Shown piece after piece: positions 22,093 through 34,000 of a DNA stretch of 64,000 bases; position 1 is the stretch's first letter; each line of letters begins with the position of its first letter. Made by a program: the position numbers and the translations under genes. The notes under the pieces were generated by a model. It was given only the letters and a program-made list of their open reading frames with translations. It was not told the origin of the DNA and did no database searches. The DNA is from Anastrepha obliqua (lineage: Eukaryota; Arthropoda; Insecta; Diptera; Tephritidae): positions 73,906,001 to 73,970,000 of the forward strand of contig NC_072895.1 of NCBI RefSeq assembly GCF_027943255.1, given 5' to 3'.

Positions 22093-22418
22093 CTATTTGT
22101 TTGGTTAGAAGATGCATGACTAGCAATTCTGTAATTATACCGTAAATATATACCGTAAAGGCCTCCAACTAATTGTGTCAAGGGATTGCAAAATAATATT
22201 AATACTGATTAGAAACAGTCAATCCGTATTCTATTTAATCTAATCTAATAATCAGCTATTTGTTTAGTCAGAAGATGCATGACTAGCAATTCTGTAATTA
22301 TACCGTAAATATATACTGTTAAGGCATCCAACTAATTGTGTCGAGGGATTGCAAAATAATATTAATACTGATTAGAAACAGTCAATCCGTATTCTATTTA
22401 AATCAACAACAACACACG
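22093..22418. repeat. 163-bp tandem duplication (unit 1)
   Basis: Two copies about 163 bp apart begin at 22093 and 22256 (CTATTTGTTT, then AGAAGATGCATGACTAGCAA). The same duplication with the same period is at 34812 and 34975, so it predates the segmental duplication. It lies just upstream of ligase exon 1 (22093 is 237 bases from the ATG) and could be part of its 5' regulatory region. Confidence 0.85.
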
Positions 22419-22644
22419 TTAACGTAACATAATGGATCATTCGGAGGTTAAAACGACGGCGAATAAATAAAGTAACGACAACGCCTAAAACTTGGTTTAA
22501 ATGGGCTTTCTTAATCGTATTACCCATCGAGATACTGAAACCAATGTCGGTACAATACAGAGTTACTTTTTTGATGGAAAACGTATTAAATTTTGCTACT
22601 GTTGAGTGTTTTTATTTCCGCCGTTTTTATTTTCTCAAAATGTA

Positions 22645-22845
22645 AAGAATTATTTTAAAAAAGTAATTCCATATTTCCGATTCAAAGTGCTATCCGTCGT
22701 TTCCACTACTTTTCCATATCTTTCTGTTAGAGCACGAATTCCCCAACGGAAGAACTCCTCGTTATTTGAGGCGATACATAAATCTTTATAAATGTGAAAC
22801 TGCTGCTCAGCCAGAGCATACCCGTATGCCATCGAGAGTGTATTA
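22645..22845 (-). pseudogene. mariner transposase 3' relic (unit 1)
   Basis: On the minus strand ALAEQQFHIYKD is followed by IASNNEEFFRWGIRALTERYG, which matches the C-terminal region of mariner transposases (compare FFTKGIRELPERWEK in the copy at 7841-8861). Only about 60 codons remain. The twin at 35293-35493 shows it was in place before the duplication. Confidence 0.7.
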
Positions 22846-23059
22846 GAGAATACAGCAGGTTATGTATTTTATTTATGTTTTATTTGTAGTATTTAAATTT
22901 ATTATGTTTTATTTGAATTCCTCTATATGACAACAAAGCCCATTGGCATACGAGAATGATAGAATACAATATTGCGTTTTCTTAACTTGCTGCGTCGTCA
23001 TCGCTACGAATATTCACACAAAAGGAAGGGAAATTACCTTTTTAAAAAAATGATGATTA

Positions 23060-23680
23060 TAAAATCATCAAGGCAAGACCCCTATATAGGGCCATCCTTA
23101 AAAGCATTAGGGGAAAAATTTTTAAGTTGTCTAGATAAATTCTCCAAATTTGCGAAGTTTTTTCACATTAAGGACAGGTCGGCCGTACTTTTGCGAAAAA
23201 ATTTCCAAAAGGGATTCACTATTTTACGGTCCCGCGGATGATAGTTACAGATAACAACGAGGATTCGTCACCCCTCTAGTATCCAATTATGTAAGAAGTT
23301 TGGGAATCAGGCTTTACCAGACCCCCATTCAAAAAAGTGAAGTAAATGGGCAGGTCGAGAGGCTTCATTCCACTATTATTGAAATATACCGCTGTCTGCA
23401 AAAGGAACTACCCAACACCAGCCCAAAGGAGTTACTATACATAGCCGCGGATCGGTACAACAATTCAATTCATTCCATTACGAAGCAAAAACCGAACGAC
23501 ATATTTTTTAAAAGGGTGCAAAGAATAAACTACCAGGGGATAAGAAATTTTCAGGAAAAGGTTTTCAATGAGGTAAGGGGTCAAATAAAAAAAATCAGGA
23601 ATCAAGAAATTCTCGAATTAATAGAAAACGGGACAACCCTAAGGAATATTCGCAGGGCGACGTGGTGTACGTAAGCAATA
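23060..23680 (+). pseudogene. Integrase C-terminal fragment of gypsy-like element
   Basis: Parts of a retroviral-type integrase core are visible in two frames: CLDKFSKFAKFF near 23130-23160, then PIQKSEVNGQVERLHST near 23320-23370 with the conserved Glu, and NSIHSITKQKP near 23465. A frame change occurs near 23240-23290, in the region of the second catalytic Asp, and the frame stops at 23674. It would not give an active integrase. Confidence 0.85.
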
Positions 23681-24239
23681 GACAAATAAAAGCAAAGCAA
23701 CGGCCACTGTACAAAAGGAAGTCGTAGGAAAAGATAATAGGGTCACGGTAACAACAAATAATGGGAAAAGGATCCATAAGGCTCAGGTAAAAAATATATG
23801 AAACCGATCTTTCCTTTCCTTTTTTGACGGATTTTTTCCTTCGCTGGCTCATACAAAAAATGGGGTGATAATTAAAACCCTTTAGGAAAAAAAAAGAAGA
23901 AAAACAAATATTTTTATAAGAAACAATTTTTTATATTTAAGAAAAAAGAGAAAAAAACTGTTAAGGAAGAAAGACAGAAAAAAGAAAAGAACACGCCAAA
24001 TATATTAAAATAATGTTAAAGCCACTTGTTTTAATACAAACGATGAAATGCTTTTTCTCCCTTTTCCTTTCGAAGGATATTCTGATTAGGAAAAGGTTGC
24101 TTTCAGGAAAAGAACACGCGCAACTGGCAATATTAACTTGAGGCTGAAACAAGAAGTTACCGATTTTTGTTATGTTATTTTGTTGCCACACTAAGAAAAT
24201 TTGTAAATTTTTATTGAAAATTTTATCAAGCTAGATTAC

Positions 24240-25671
24240 TCGTAATCCCCTGCGTTTGCGGATTCAACATCTTCGGCTACGATGCCCCATTGGTAGCGAT
24301 AAATCAAGGTCAAGGCTGGATAGTAAATGGCCACTTTGAATTGATACATAAGATTGATTTGAATCTCTTCAGTGAAGCATTGAGGAAATTCGAAACGGCT
24401 GCAGAAGGCATGAAGAATGATGTCGCAAAATCCTTTGCGGCATACAACTTGAACCACATTAGTCAACGCCTCGCCGAACTTCGGGCCAACTTCGGGTTGC
24501 CGGCTCGCCTGACGCAACATACTGGGACACAATCCTCAGAAGTCAGGATGATGTAATCGCAAACAACAACCACCAATTTAAAATAAATGAGGAACTCTTC
24601 AATGCCACTCGGGAATCTATGAACCAGATCAATCAGATGACACGTTACGTGAATACCATTGGGAAAGAGGTTGGCACTGCGGCTGCTGAAACCATACTGC
24701 TTAACCGTATACAGATCCTCAAGGAAGAAATAAGTGAGGTAGTACGCGCGTGTCAAATGGCAAAGTCGGGCATATACAACACCAACCTCTTAAACCCGGT
24801 TGAGTTACATCAGCTAATTTCTGAAGAAGAGGCTTTACCCTATCAAAATGCCATTGAGGCAATTGAATATGCGAAGCCCTCCTTATTTCCAAACGGCTCT
24901 CTGCTGCTTTATGTACTCGCAATCCCTAAGGTCAGAACAGATGAATTCCGCTTTCGAGTGACAAGAGCTGCAGTTCATGCAGGTATGAGGGTAGTTGCAA
25001 ACTACACGAAAATGTTGGTTAGCAAGGAAGAAACGTACGGCATAATAAGTGAATGTCCTTCGATCAAAAATTCAACGATCTGCGAGATGAGCCATCTGCA
25101 AAGATTACCCGAGGATAGATGCCTGGCACGTCTAATTAAGGGGGGTGATGCTGAATGCCACTTCGAACCCGAAAATGGAGAAACTATCGAATTAATTAGT
25201 GAAGGTACATTATTTCTAACCAACTTTCAGGGGACTGTTCGTAATGATAATCGCAAGAGCGTCCTTAACGGCACGTTCCTCATCCAGTTTAGCAATGAGA
25301 CAATTTGGGTGAAGAACGAAACCTTTTCTAACAGAGCATCGCAGAGCTCGCAGGTATTGCCAGCAGCGGTTACCAACGTGAAAAGCCAAGGATTTAAACC
25401 AAGTCTAGAATACGTTCACGAGTTGAGCATGACGAATATCAACCATCTGGGCAAACTGGGCCAGAGATTCCATGTCTCCCTGGCTGTTGACGCCTTTTTT
25501 ATTTGCATATTGGCCGTGGTCTCCTACTGGATTTGGAGAAAGATAACGGCAAGCCTTGATCTCCCTCCGATACGTCAACCTACCATTCCGATGCCTGTTG
25601 CTACCTACGCGAAGGAGACACCCGACGATTCCCGGAATACGCATGTCAATCTGCGGAACGCAGATATTTAG
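24240..25671 (+). pseudogene. Envelope-like gene of gypsy element, N-terminal frameshift
   Basis: The main frame (open 24619-25671, about 350 codons) has paired cysteines in its middle part, several N-x-S/T glycosylation sites and one hydrophobic transmembrane segment near 25480-25530 before a short cytoplasmic tail. This layout fits the F-like envelope proteins of insect errantiviruses. A second piece in another frame (about 24270-24520) is the preceding ectodomain, and the break lies near 24515. No signal peptide is seen because the 5' part is missing. It is an old genomic copy, described only. Confidence 0.75.
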
Positions 25672-25683
25672 AGGGGGGGGGGC

Positions 25684-26120
25684 AGTTAACACCACTGTTA
25701 ACTCGCTCACCTGCAGCAGAAGCACACCTGTCTATTAAAATATGCTGACAGTGCGTCTGCTTAATGCAACGTGATCCACACGCGCATCCAACAGACAGCA
25801 ACTTCACCTGAAATGCACAACACCGTGGGAACCGCTGTGTCAGCAGACTTAGGGTAGGAATAAGGCTAGCTTAAGTATAAAAGGTTCTAAGTGTGGCGCT
25901 GCGCGGGCAGTCTTGAACCAGTAGTATTCAATCGGCATTCTTCAACCAGCAAATATAATAAAATATATTGTTCAATACCTAAAAAAGGAGAATTAATTAT
26001 ACGACGCAGAAAGTAAGTATAACGTAACGGGCCAAGTGGTTGGCCCGCAACTTTAATTTTTTAAACGATGTCCTGCGGGACACGTTAACTTTTATTTATT
26101 TATTTACAAACGTTATTTTA
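25684..26120 (+). repeat. 3' LTR of gypsy-like element (right end uncertain)
   Basis: It starts AGTTAAC directly after the polypurine tract, like the second gypsy element's LTRs. It contains a TATA-like AGTATAAAAGG near 25876 and an AATAAA near 25958, matching U3 and R/U5 functions. No second copy exists in the window, so the right end cannot be fixed. Confidence 0.65.
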
Positions 26121-26166
26121 ACACGAGAATAGGAGCACTGGCTGCCAGGACCTTATTAAAAATATA

Positions 26167-27008
26167 ATAGGACTATGAATAAGTTCCTTGCGGTTTTACA
26201 ACAGATGGCGTAACTTGATTATTATTCCATCGATCCACATTTCCAAACATTCATTGGAGAGCTACTGTCGTAAGGCACAAACGTCAGTATAAGTTTTTTA
26301 TTTGAAGCCTAAACAACAATATTTTTACCACACTTGAAAATGTCGAATTTCGTGCCAAATAATGTGTTTTTGCGGGGAATTCGTCTTCATTATTTTAATA
26401 TGAAGAAAAAAGCAGCCGAAAGTCATCGTATCTTGGTGGAAGTTTATGGTGAGCATGCTCTAGCTGAGCGAACGTGCCAAAAGTGGTTTGCACGCTTTAA
26501 AAGTGGTGATTTTGGCTTGGAAGACGAAGAACGCGAGGGTGCGCCGCCAAAGTTCATGGATACCGAATTGGAGGAATTGCTCGATCAAGATCCGGCTCAA
26601 ACGCAAGAAGAGGTTGCAAAAACTTTGGGAGTTGATCAATCAACCATTTCCAAACGTTTAAAAGCCATGGGAATGATCCGAAAGGTAGGCCATTGGGTGC
26701 CGTATGAATTGAAGCCAAGAGACGTTGAACGCCGTTTTATGGCATGCGAACAACTGCTTCAACGGCACAAAAGAAAGGGTTTTTTGCATCGAATTGTGAC
26801 TGGCGATGAAAAGTGGATCGATTCGTGGATTGCGGCAAAACCGACCGAATTTTTCACAAAGGGAATCCGTGAATTGCCAGAAAGATGGGAAAAAGTATAT
26901 TAGTAGCAAGCGATGGACAATACTTTGAATATTAAATTTGTAACCATTTTACGTCAATAAAGTTTCAAATTTCGAAAAAAAACCGCACGAACTTAACCAT
27001 AGTCCTAT
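26167..27008 (+). mobile_element. mariner copy with internal deletion
   Basis: The same family as 7669-8934, flanked by TA at 26165-26166 and 27009-27010. It is 842 bp. The transposase frame (26340-26903) jumps from the first catalytic motif (TGDEKW) straight to the C-terminal IDSWIAAKPTEFF segment. About 430 bp, including the second and third Asp, are lost. The joint falls in a short shared AAxTGG, typical of interrupted gap repair. Non-autonomous. Confidence 0.9.
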
Positions 27009-28075
27009 TAAGTAAACATTTCTCTGAAGTTTTGGCATGAGTTTGGTTTTTCTAAAAATTAACAAATCTTTTCTAATAATAATAATTTGAGGCATTGATT
27101 CCTCGATACCTGTACCTTCAAATAAATACTCAGTACTCTCCCCTGAATCAAATATTTTTTATCTTTCGAGTTTGATATTTGGTATTAATACAATTATCAT
27201 TCATCAAAATCCATTTCATCATGTTAAAGTAGGTCATTTCAATTTGCCGTTACTTTTTTGAGCTTACTTAATTGAATTTACTTTTCTTGAAACTTCTGCG
27301 AATAATTTTTTCTGTGCGCAATGCACTGGCCTTGGGACATCTCCGTTATTATTTGAGAGATGTGCCGCCCCAGTCAAACTCCCCACCTGGCAATGTCCTT
27401 GAATTGAATCATACCTGAGTGTTGGAGTTATGCAAATAATTGAATTAAAATTTTCAACGCCTAATTCGAGTAATTTTCGATATTAGAGTATGAAAGTATG
27501 TTGTCAATATTTACGTAATATTAAAATTTTAATTTTTATTCATAATCAGTAAACTTCGAACTTATGGGTCCACCCTAATAAAAGTGGGAATGGATGTTTT
27601 CCCTATCTACCATGTGCATTTGTTTTTAATCTAATCTAAACGCCTTTGCGTCAACTGTTTCCTCTTCAATATACGAGTATTTATTTTAAGATAAAAAAAT
27701 GTACATCGGCTTTTATGACAAAGCGTTTTTTACTTGTTTAAAATTTATTGTATTATAAGTAAATATTTTTGTTATTTTCCCGCTCTAGTAGGCTTTAAAA
27801 AATGCGCTAAAGTCACTATCAGTTCGAAATGAATACTTTTTTTTATCAGCTTTTTATTTTAAAAAAGTATATACATATGTATTTTTCTTGAAGCGTTTCT
27901 TCTTATTAAATACAATCTGTAATACATAACAATCAGTATTAATTGAATTGAAATCTTGAAAAAATGACATTTGTAAGAACTCCCAATAGAGTCCATTACT
28001 TAAGTCTAATCCACATACATAAGTACATATATACATTTATACCTAACTCATCTACAAATTTTTCCCCGCCATTCC

Positions 28076-31000
28076 TTAGTTAGTCACAAGTAATGCCTTA
28101 ACTTCTTTCTTCAAAGTCTTACCATTTGTATTCTCAGGTAGACGCTCTACGAAAACAACACCCGCATGCAATTGTTTATAGGTCACTGTCAAGTGTTTAG
28201 CGACATACTCCTTGACCTGTTGCTCCGTTAGCTGAGCTCCCTTGCGTCGCACCACCACTGCTCCGGCCGCATCGCCATTACCTTCGTCATATACGCCAAC
28301 CACACAAACATCCTCCACTTCAGGCATCTTCATAATCACCTCCTCTATCTCACTTGGCCAGTATTGCATACCCTGATACTTAACTATTTCCTTCTTACGA
28401 TCAACAATAAACAGACAACGTTCATCATCAAAATAACCCATATCACCGGTATGGAACCAGCCAAAAGAGTCCTGCATACGTTGTGTATCAATGGTATTAC
28501 CATAATAACCATTCCAAGTATGTCCAGTCTTCACATAAATCTCACCAACTTCATTTTGTTGCAAATTCTTGCCTTGTTCATCAACAATACGCATCTCAAT
28601 GTGGTGGAATAACTTCCCTACAGAGCTAAGATTCTGATCACCAGAGTTCACAGAAATAAAACCGGTCTCAGTCATTCCATATAATACATTAATAATACCA
28701 TTATGGAGAATGTTTTGCAAACGATTCAGTGTCGACAGACTTACGCATCCACCGGCAACAACGAACGTACGAATCGAGCTAAAGTTATCCGTAGTGGCTG
28801 TAGGACAGGTGACTAGGGTGGCGACGTGACGTGGTGCGGCTATAATATAAGTGATTTTATATTTCTTCACCAACTCAACCAAATACTCGGGTGTGTAGGG
28901 CCGATTAGTAATGACACGCTTACAACTTGTGGCACTAGAGAGAAAGGTAAGGAATATACCAGTCATCCAGTCTAAACTGCTATTTGTGAAAATGACGTCA
29001 TGACTGGTAACAAACCTTAAACGAATGAAAGAATTAGAAAATTTTCAATTTAACTTGCATTGCACTTTCCGCATCCACTCACATATTATCCATCTGCAGA
29101 ATATAATTCGACACACAAACGCACTTGGGAAAACCAGTTGTGCCTGAGGAGCACAATATCGCTACAGTCTGTGCACCTCCAAGCTTCAATGGTTCGGGCC
29201 TGCAGGAAAGCACAAATCGATATTAGTGATATAGGACAACATTTGCCGTTATCATTGGGCATATATGTACATACGTATTTACTTACTGATATAAATATTC
29301 GTTTGGGGTTGGCTGTAATAGGTCTTCAATCGTGGATACACCGTCAATATGGTTTGTGAGTGTATAAAACAATGGCCTCAACGAACGTGTGGCGGCATTG
29401 ACTTTCTCGTAAACGTCGCCATCGCAAAATATAATTTTTGGTGCTGTATTTTTGAAAAGTGTTTGGATTGTAACTGAAAAGTACAATAAAAAACGTAGTG
29501 AACTTGAAATAAAAGCCTTGCTACTAAATGTGCAGAGGTGGTATCATATGACACTACTTGTGCTTTAAGGTAGGTTATCAATGTTTCAAAAGAGGCATCA
29601 AACTGCTCACCAGGATCAAAACCGCCGTTTATCGTATGAAAGGGTGTACAATTCATAAAACAACCGACGGCAACGGAGCTCAAGTAAGTGCTGTTCTTTG
29701 CTACAATACCAATGACATCATCATGTCGTAATCCCATTTTCTTGAAATGCTGCGCCAAGCGTATCGACCAAGAGAGCAATTCCCCATTAGTTACTTCACG
29801 TCCATCAATATCGGAAACCTGAAGATCATTTAAAAAATATATTTTCATTTCCAAATATAAAATTCAAATATTGTTAAAAGACTTTTGGTAACCGAAAATG
29901 TTACGTTACTGCCTAATGAGTATTTAAATACTCATAAAAGAATGTTTATGGAAAAGATATTATCGCGAAAAAGGTAAATGATATTGATTTAAGTTCCTTT
30001 CGTGACCAAAGTGTAATGTATTATTAGCAGAGTTGAAGTACACATCACTTGCTTGCGCAAACCTACAAATACATTAACATATCCAACACTGTAAATTATT
30101 TATGACAGCCAAGCCCGATGAGAGGCGGGGTACTTTTTCATCCGGGCCCGGAGTTTTCAGAGGGGCCCGGACTCGAGGGTAATTCCAAGAAATTTCCTGC
30201 TTGAAAAAATATAGTAAATAATACTTCTACCAGAGTTCCGTCACAGACTTTTTTTGGTGTCACCATATCGAATGTTATGATCACGATTACGAAGAATAAA
30301 TATAATATGGTGATACAAAAGTGTATATTATTGAGCTCTTATTAAAATGGAACATTTTATGCTACTGATTTATAAGGTAATTAATAATTATAGAGATGAT
30401 TAGATTAAATTTAGATAGTTGTATTTTAAATGAAGACCAATTTTGAAGCGTAGTTATTCTTTAAAGTAATTTTTCCTTACGTTGATGAAGAATTAAATGT
30501 AGAGATAGCAATAATAATTTTTGTAGACTAGAAATTTTTGATTTTAAAGAATAAAGAATTAAATGTAGAGATAGCAATAATACTTTTTGTAGACTAGAAA
30601 TTTTTGATTTTTCACTGGGTATGTTATTATATAAATAATTTTTTAAATTCGTTTCCCCAGTCAATTTCACACTTTTATTTTATTTTTTTATGTTTCGGCA
30701 ACTAATGCGTGGCCCCTTTCAAGAAAAGTTTGCTGTGTGAAATAACGTTACATTCTGGTAATCTTGTCAATTATTTTGAGTTTAAAACATACACGTTCTG
30801 AAAAAGTGAACACTTTTCGCATTTTAGATACTTCATAAAACAAGTTATTTTGAATATTTATGACAATCCAGTGTACATAAATATTCAACATGACTAGTTT
30901 CAATTTTGCTAAAAAATACCCTTCTGATGTGTCGGAAGAAATCTCAATTGAGATGTGTCACTTGAAGATTGTGTATAACGCGAATTTTACTGGAAATTCG

Positions 31001-34000
31001 GAATATTGTATGCCTCCGTTCGACTTGTTGAATGCTATCACAGCTAAAAACTTTGATACTCTGTTCCCGAACATTTGCATTGCTTTGCGAATATTCTGCA
31101 CCCTGCCAGTATCGGTTGCCGGCGCCGAAATATCGTTCAGCGCTTTATCAAGGATCAAAGACTACCATCGTTCTTGTTCAACTCAGAGTCGAGTAACAGG
31201 ATTGGCAACTTTGTATTTGGAATCTGAGTTAGCAAGGAAACTCGACTTCGATGATATTATAAGAGCTTTTGCCTCAGCTAAAGCAAGAAAAGCAAAATTC
31301 TAAGCATCGTGGCAGTCATTTTCAAATATTTGTAAGGCTCACAAAATTAATAAAAAATTTTAACTTTTTTCAGCTGCGTTTTTTATTTCAGATCTGCTGA
31401 AGAGTTTTCTAAAATTTATTTTAATCAATATTTCATAATTAATTCTATCAAAAATTGTATCAATGAGTTTTTCAATGTTTAAATGTTATATCACTATAAC
31501 ATAATACGCATTTTGATAAATAAAAAAAATTTGAAGGGGCCCGCATCTCAAGTTTTCCCGGGGCCCGAATACTCTCTCCACGGCCCTGATGACAGCATAG
31601 AACTGCCAAAATGGATTAATAGGAAATAAACGTCACTTGCACTCTTCATTATTAAATGAGATTGAGATTCTGGTGGAAATTTTCCTGAGCTGGGTATTTT
31701 TATATTTTCTCTTGTTTTACAACGATTTGTTTGCTGTTTGGCAAAGGGTAAGTATTCATTCGGTAGAACTCTTTCTGCTCTACAAAACTATGTTAATTAC
31801 ATTTCTGAGCTATTATATTTTAGTTTGAGGCTTAGAAATGGAGTACCCAACGACCAACGCGCGGTCATAAACAGCGCTTTTTGCAGCGAATCGTCACCGG
31901 AAAAGAGCTCGAATGAGAGGGCTTTCACCATACGCCGTATTCTCTGGACCTTGCACCGATCAAATGCCTTCTTTTTCGCTCCCTGTCAGACCATATGAAG
32001 GTTGTTACCTTTGATAACAAAGAGGTCCTTAAAAGTGACAAGCTCAACAACTTCTTTGACACCAGACCAGGCAACTTTTGGTGAAACGGCATCAACAAAT
32101 TGGTCGAGATGTGGGAATAGATTGTAAACAGCAACAGTGAATGTATAATTGATTAACTTATTGTTTATGGTTTAAATAAAAGTCTTTGGTACTAACCCTA
32201 CGAACTTATCCAACCCCATAAATGAAATTTAGCGTTTATTTTGCATAAAAATAGCTCTCAGGATATTGTCGTCCAGTTTTTCATAATCGCTAATGGCATC
32301 AACATCTAACTATTCACTTCTGTTGGCGTTCCTCACGAGTCCGAAATTTTTTTTCGATATGTTGGCTAAAGAACAAGAAAACGAAGGGAGTCGACGGACT
32401 GCGGGTTGTACTATTTAAACATGGCAGTGAGGGGCAGGTAAGGTACATGCATCAGCTCCTATGCAAAATATGATAAATGCATGCCTATCGGCGAGAATTT
32501 AAGTGTGCTCTGCCCAATCCATAAAAAGAGTGATCCTGCAATCTATGCCAGCTACCGCGGAATTAAAATCTAAATATCGCGCACAAGGTTTTCTCAAGCG
32601 CATCCCACTATCGACCAACTGAGTTGACCTTACTAGATGTGGAAAATCCACAAAACACCATATATTCACAATACGAGTATATAAAGTGTTTTGGAAATAC
32701 CCATGAAAAGAGAATCGACATACGCCATCTTTCCATAGATTTTAAAGCCGACTTTGGCAGCACAAAAAGGAATTGGAAACTAATACGGTTGTGGAAAATG
32801 ACGTTAAAAATACCAGAAATACCTTTCTAAGCAATTTGATATCAAACGAAGGCTTAGACGGCTGACTGTGTCGTGCATATTTTATAACCTGTTCGAAATA
32901 AGCTTATGCTGAAGGTTTTTAGACCTTAGCGATGGCAAGTATCACAAACGATGAAATAAATATCTGTATAAGCTTTACGGCGGCAAAGACATAGATACAG
33001 CGGCTCCACAGGCTAAGTCATGTCGTCCGAATGGAAACAAACGGTCCAGCTATGAAATTGTTCGATGCGGTACCGGCTGGTCGTAGCAGAGGAAGAGGAA
33101 GGCCTCCTCTGTGTTGGAAAGATCAGGTGTAGAAGACTCGGCCAAAATCGCTTAAACTCTTTACAAGCAAAACTAAAGGCAGCATAAATCAAAAAAGGTG
33201 AGTGGCAAAATTATGCGATGCCTAGAGTATATAAATATAAAAATATGTATATAATTAAATCTTAAAACCTTTTTTTTATCAAGAAAAAAGAATATTATTC
33301 ACATTTTTGACGTGATAACGTCTTATAATTCGATTTAACAGGCTGCACGCACGAAAAAATGTGTCGTTACCTTGCTCATTAGTGCTACCTTGCTCATTGC
33401 CGTTACCTTGCTTATTTGTCGTTACCTTGCTCATTGCCGTTACCTTGAATGAACTGCAAGCGAAAGCGCGGAACGAACGACAAAGCAAACAAAGCAAACG
33501 AACGGCAACGTTCGACATCTTGCTCTCTCCTACTTAAGTGAGCGTATATGTGTATGTATATGCGCATATGTACATATATAAATTCACGTATTTGTATTTG
33601 CATATGCCTTCTTATTGATTATTATTAATTTGATTTACTTGAAGAATTTAAAATAAAACCAAGTTTGCTAATAATACCTGTTGTTTTAATGTTATTATTA
33701 TTTTTTGACGTGATAACGTCTTATAATTCTATGTAGCCGGCTGCACGCACCAAAAAATGCGTCGTTATCTTGCTCATGCGTCGTTACCTTGCTTGAACAG
33801 CATGTTATGTTAAGTTATAATATGTTATGTTATGTTATGTTATGTTATGTTATGTTATGTTATGTTATGTTATGTTATGTTATGTTATGTTATGTTATGT
33901 TATGTTATGTTATGTTATGTTATGTTATGTTATGTTATGTTATGTTATGTTATGTTATGTTATGTTATGTTATGTTATGTTATGTTATGTTATGTTATGT

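Larger units (their letters stand above)
23058..26130 (+). mobile_element. 5'-truncated gypsy/errantivirus-like retroelement
   Basis: This insert is missing from unit 2. In order it holds the C-terminal part of an integrase, an envelope-like gene, a polypurine tract (25671-25682, GAGGGGGGGGGG) and a 3' LTR starting AGTTAAC at 25684. Gag, protease, reverse transcriptase and the 5' LTR are absent. A deleted mariner borders its right edge. The env gene places it with the env-bearing gypsy group of insect endogenous retroviruses. It is broken and cannot move on its own. Confidence 0.85.
12671..28005. repeat. Segmental tandem duplication, unit 1
   Basis: Unit 1 (15.3 kb) and unit 2 (28006-36683, 8.7 kb) are direct repeats. 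Each starts at CTAATCCACATAC and ends at TTACTTAAGT. Each holds a complete acyl-CoA ligase gene on the minus strand plus about 2 kb of its 5' flank. The final kilobase (27010-28005) matches 35695-36683 nearly base for base. Unit 1 is longer because of insertions at 15555-17832, 18697-21631 and about 23058-27008. CTA occurs at the start, junction and end of the array, consistent with microhomology-mediated duplication. Confidence 0.93.
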
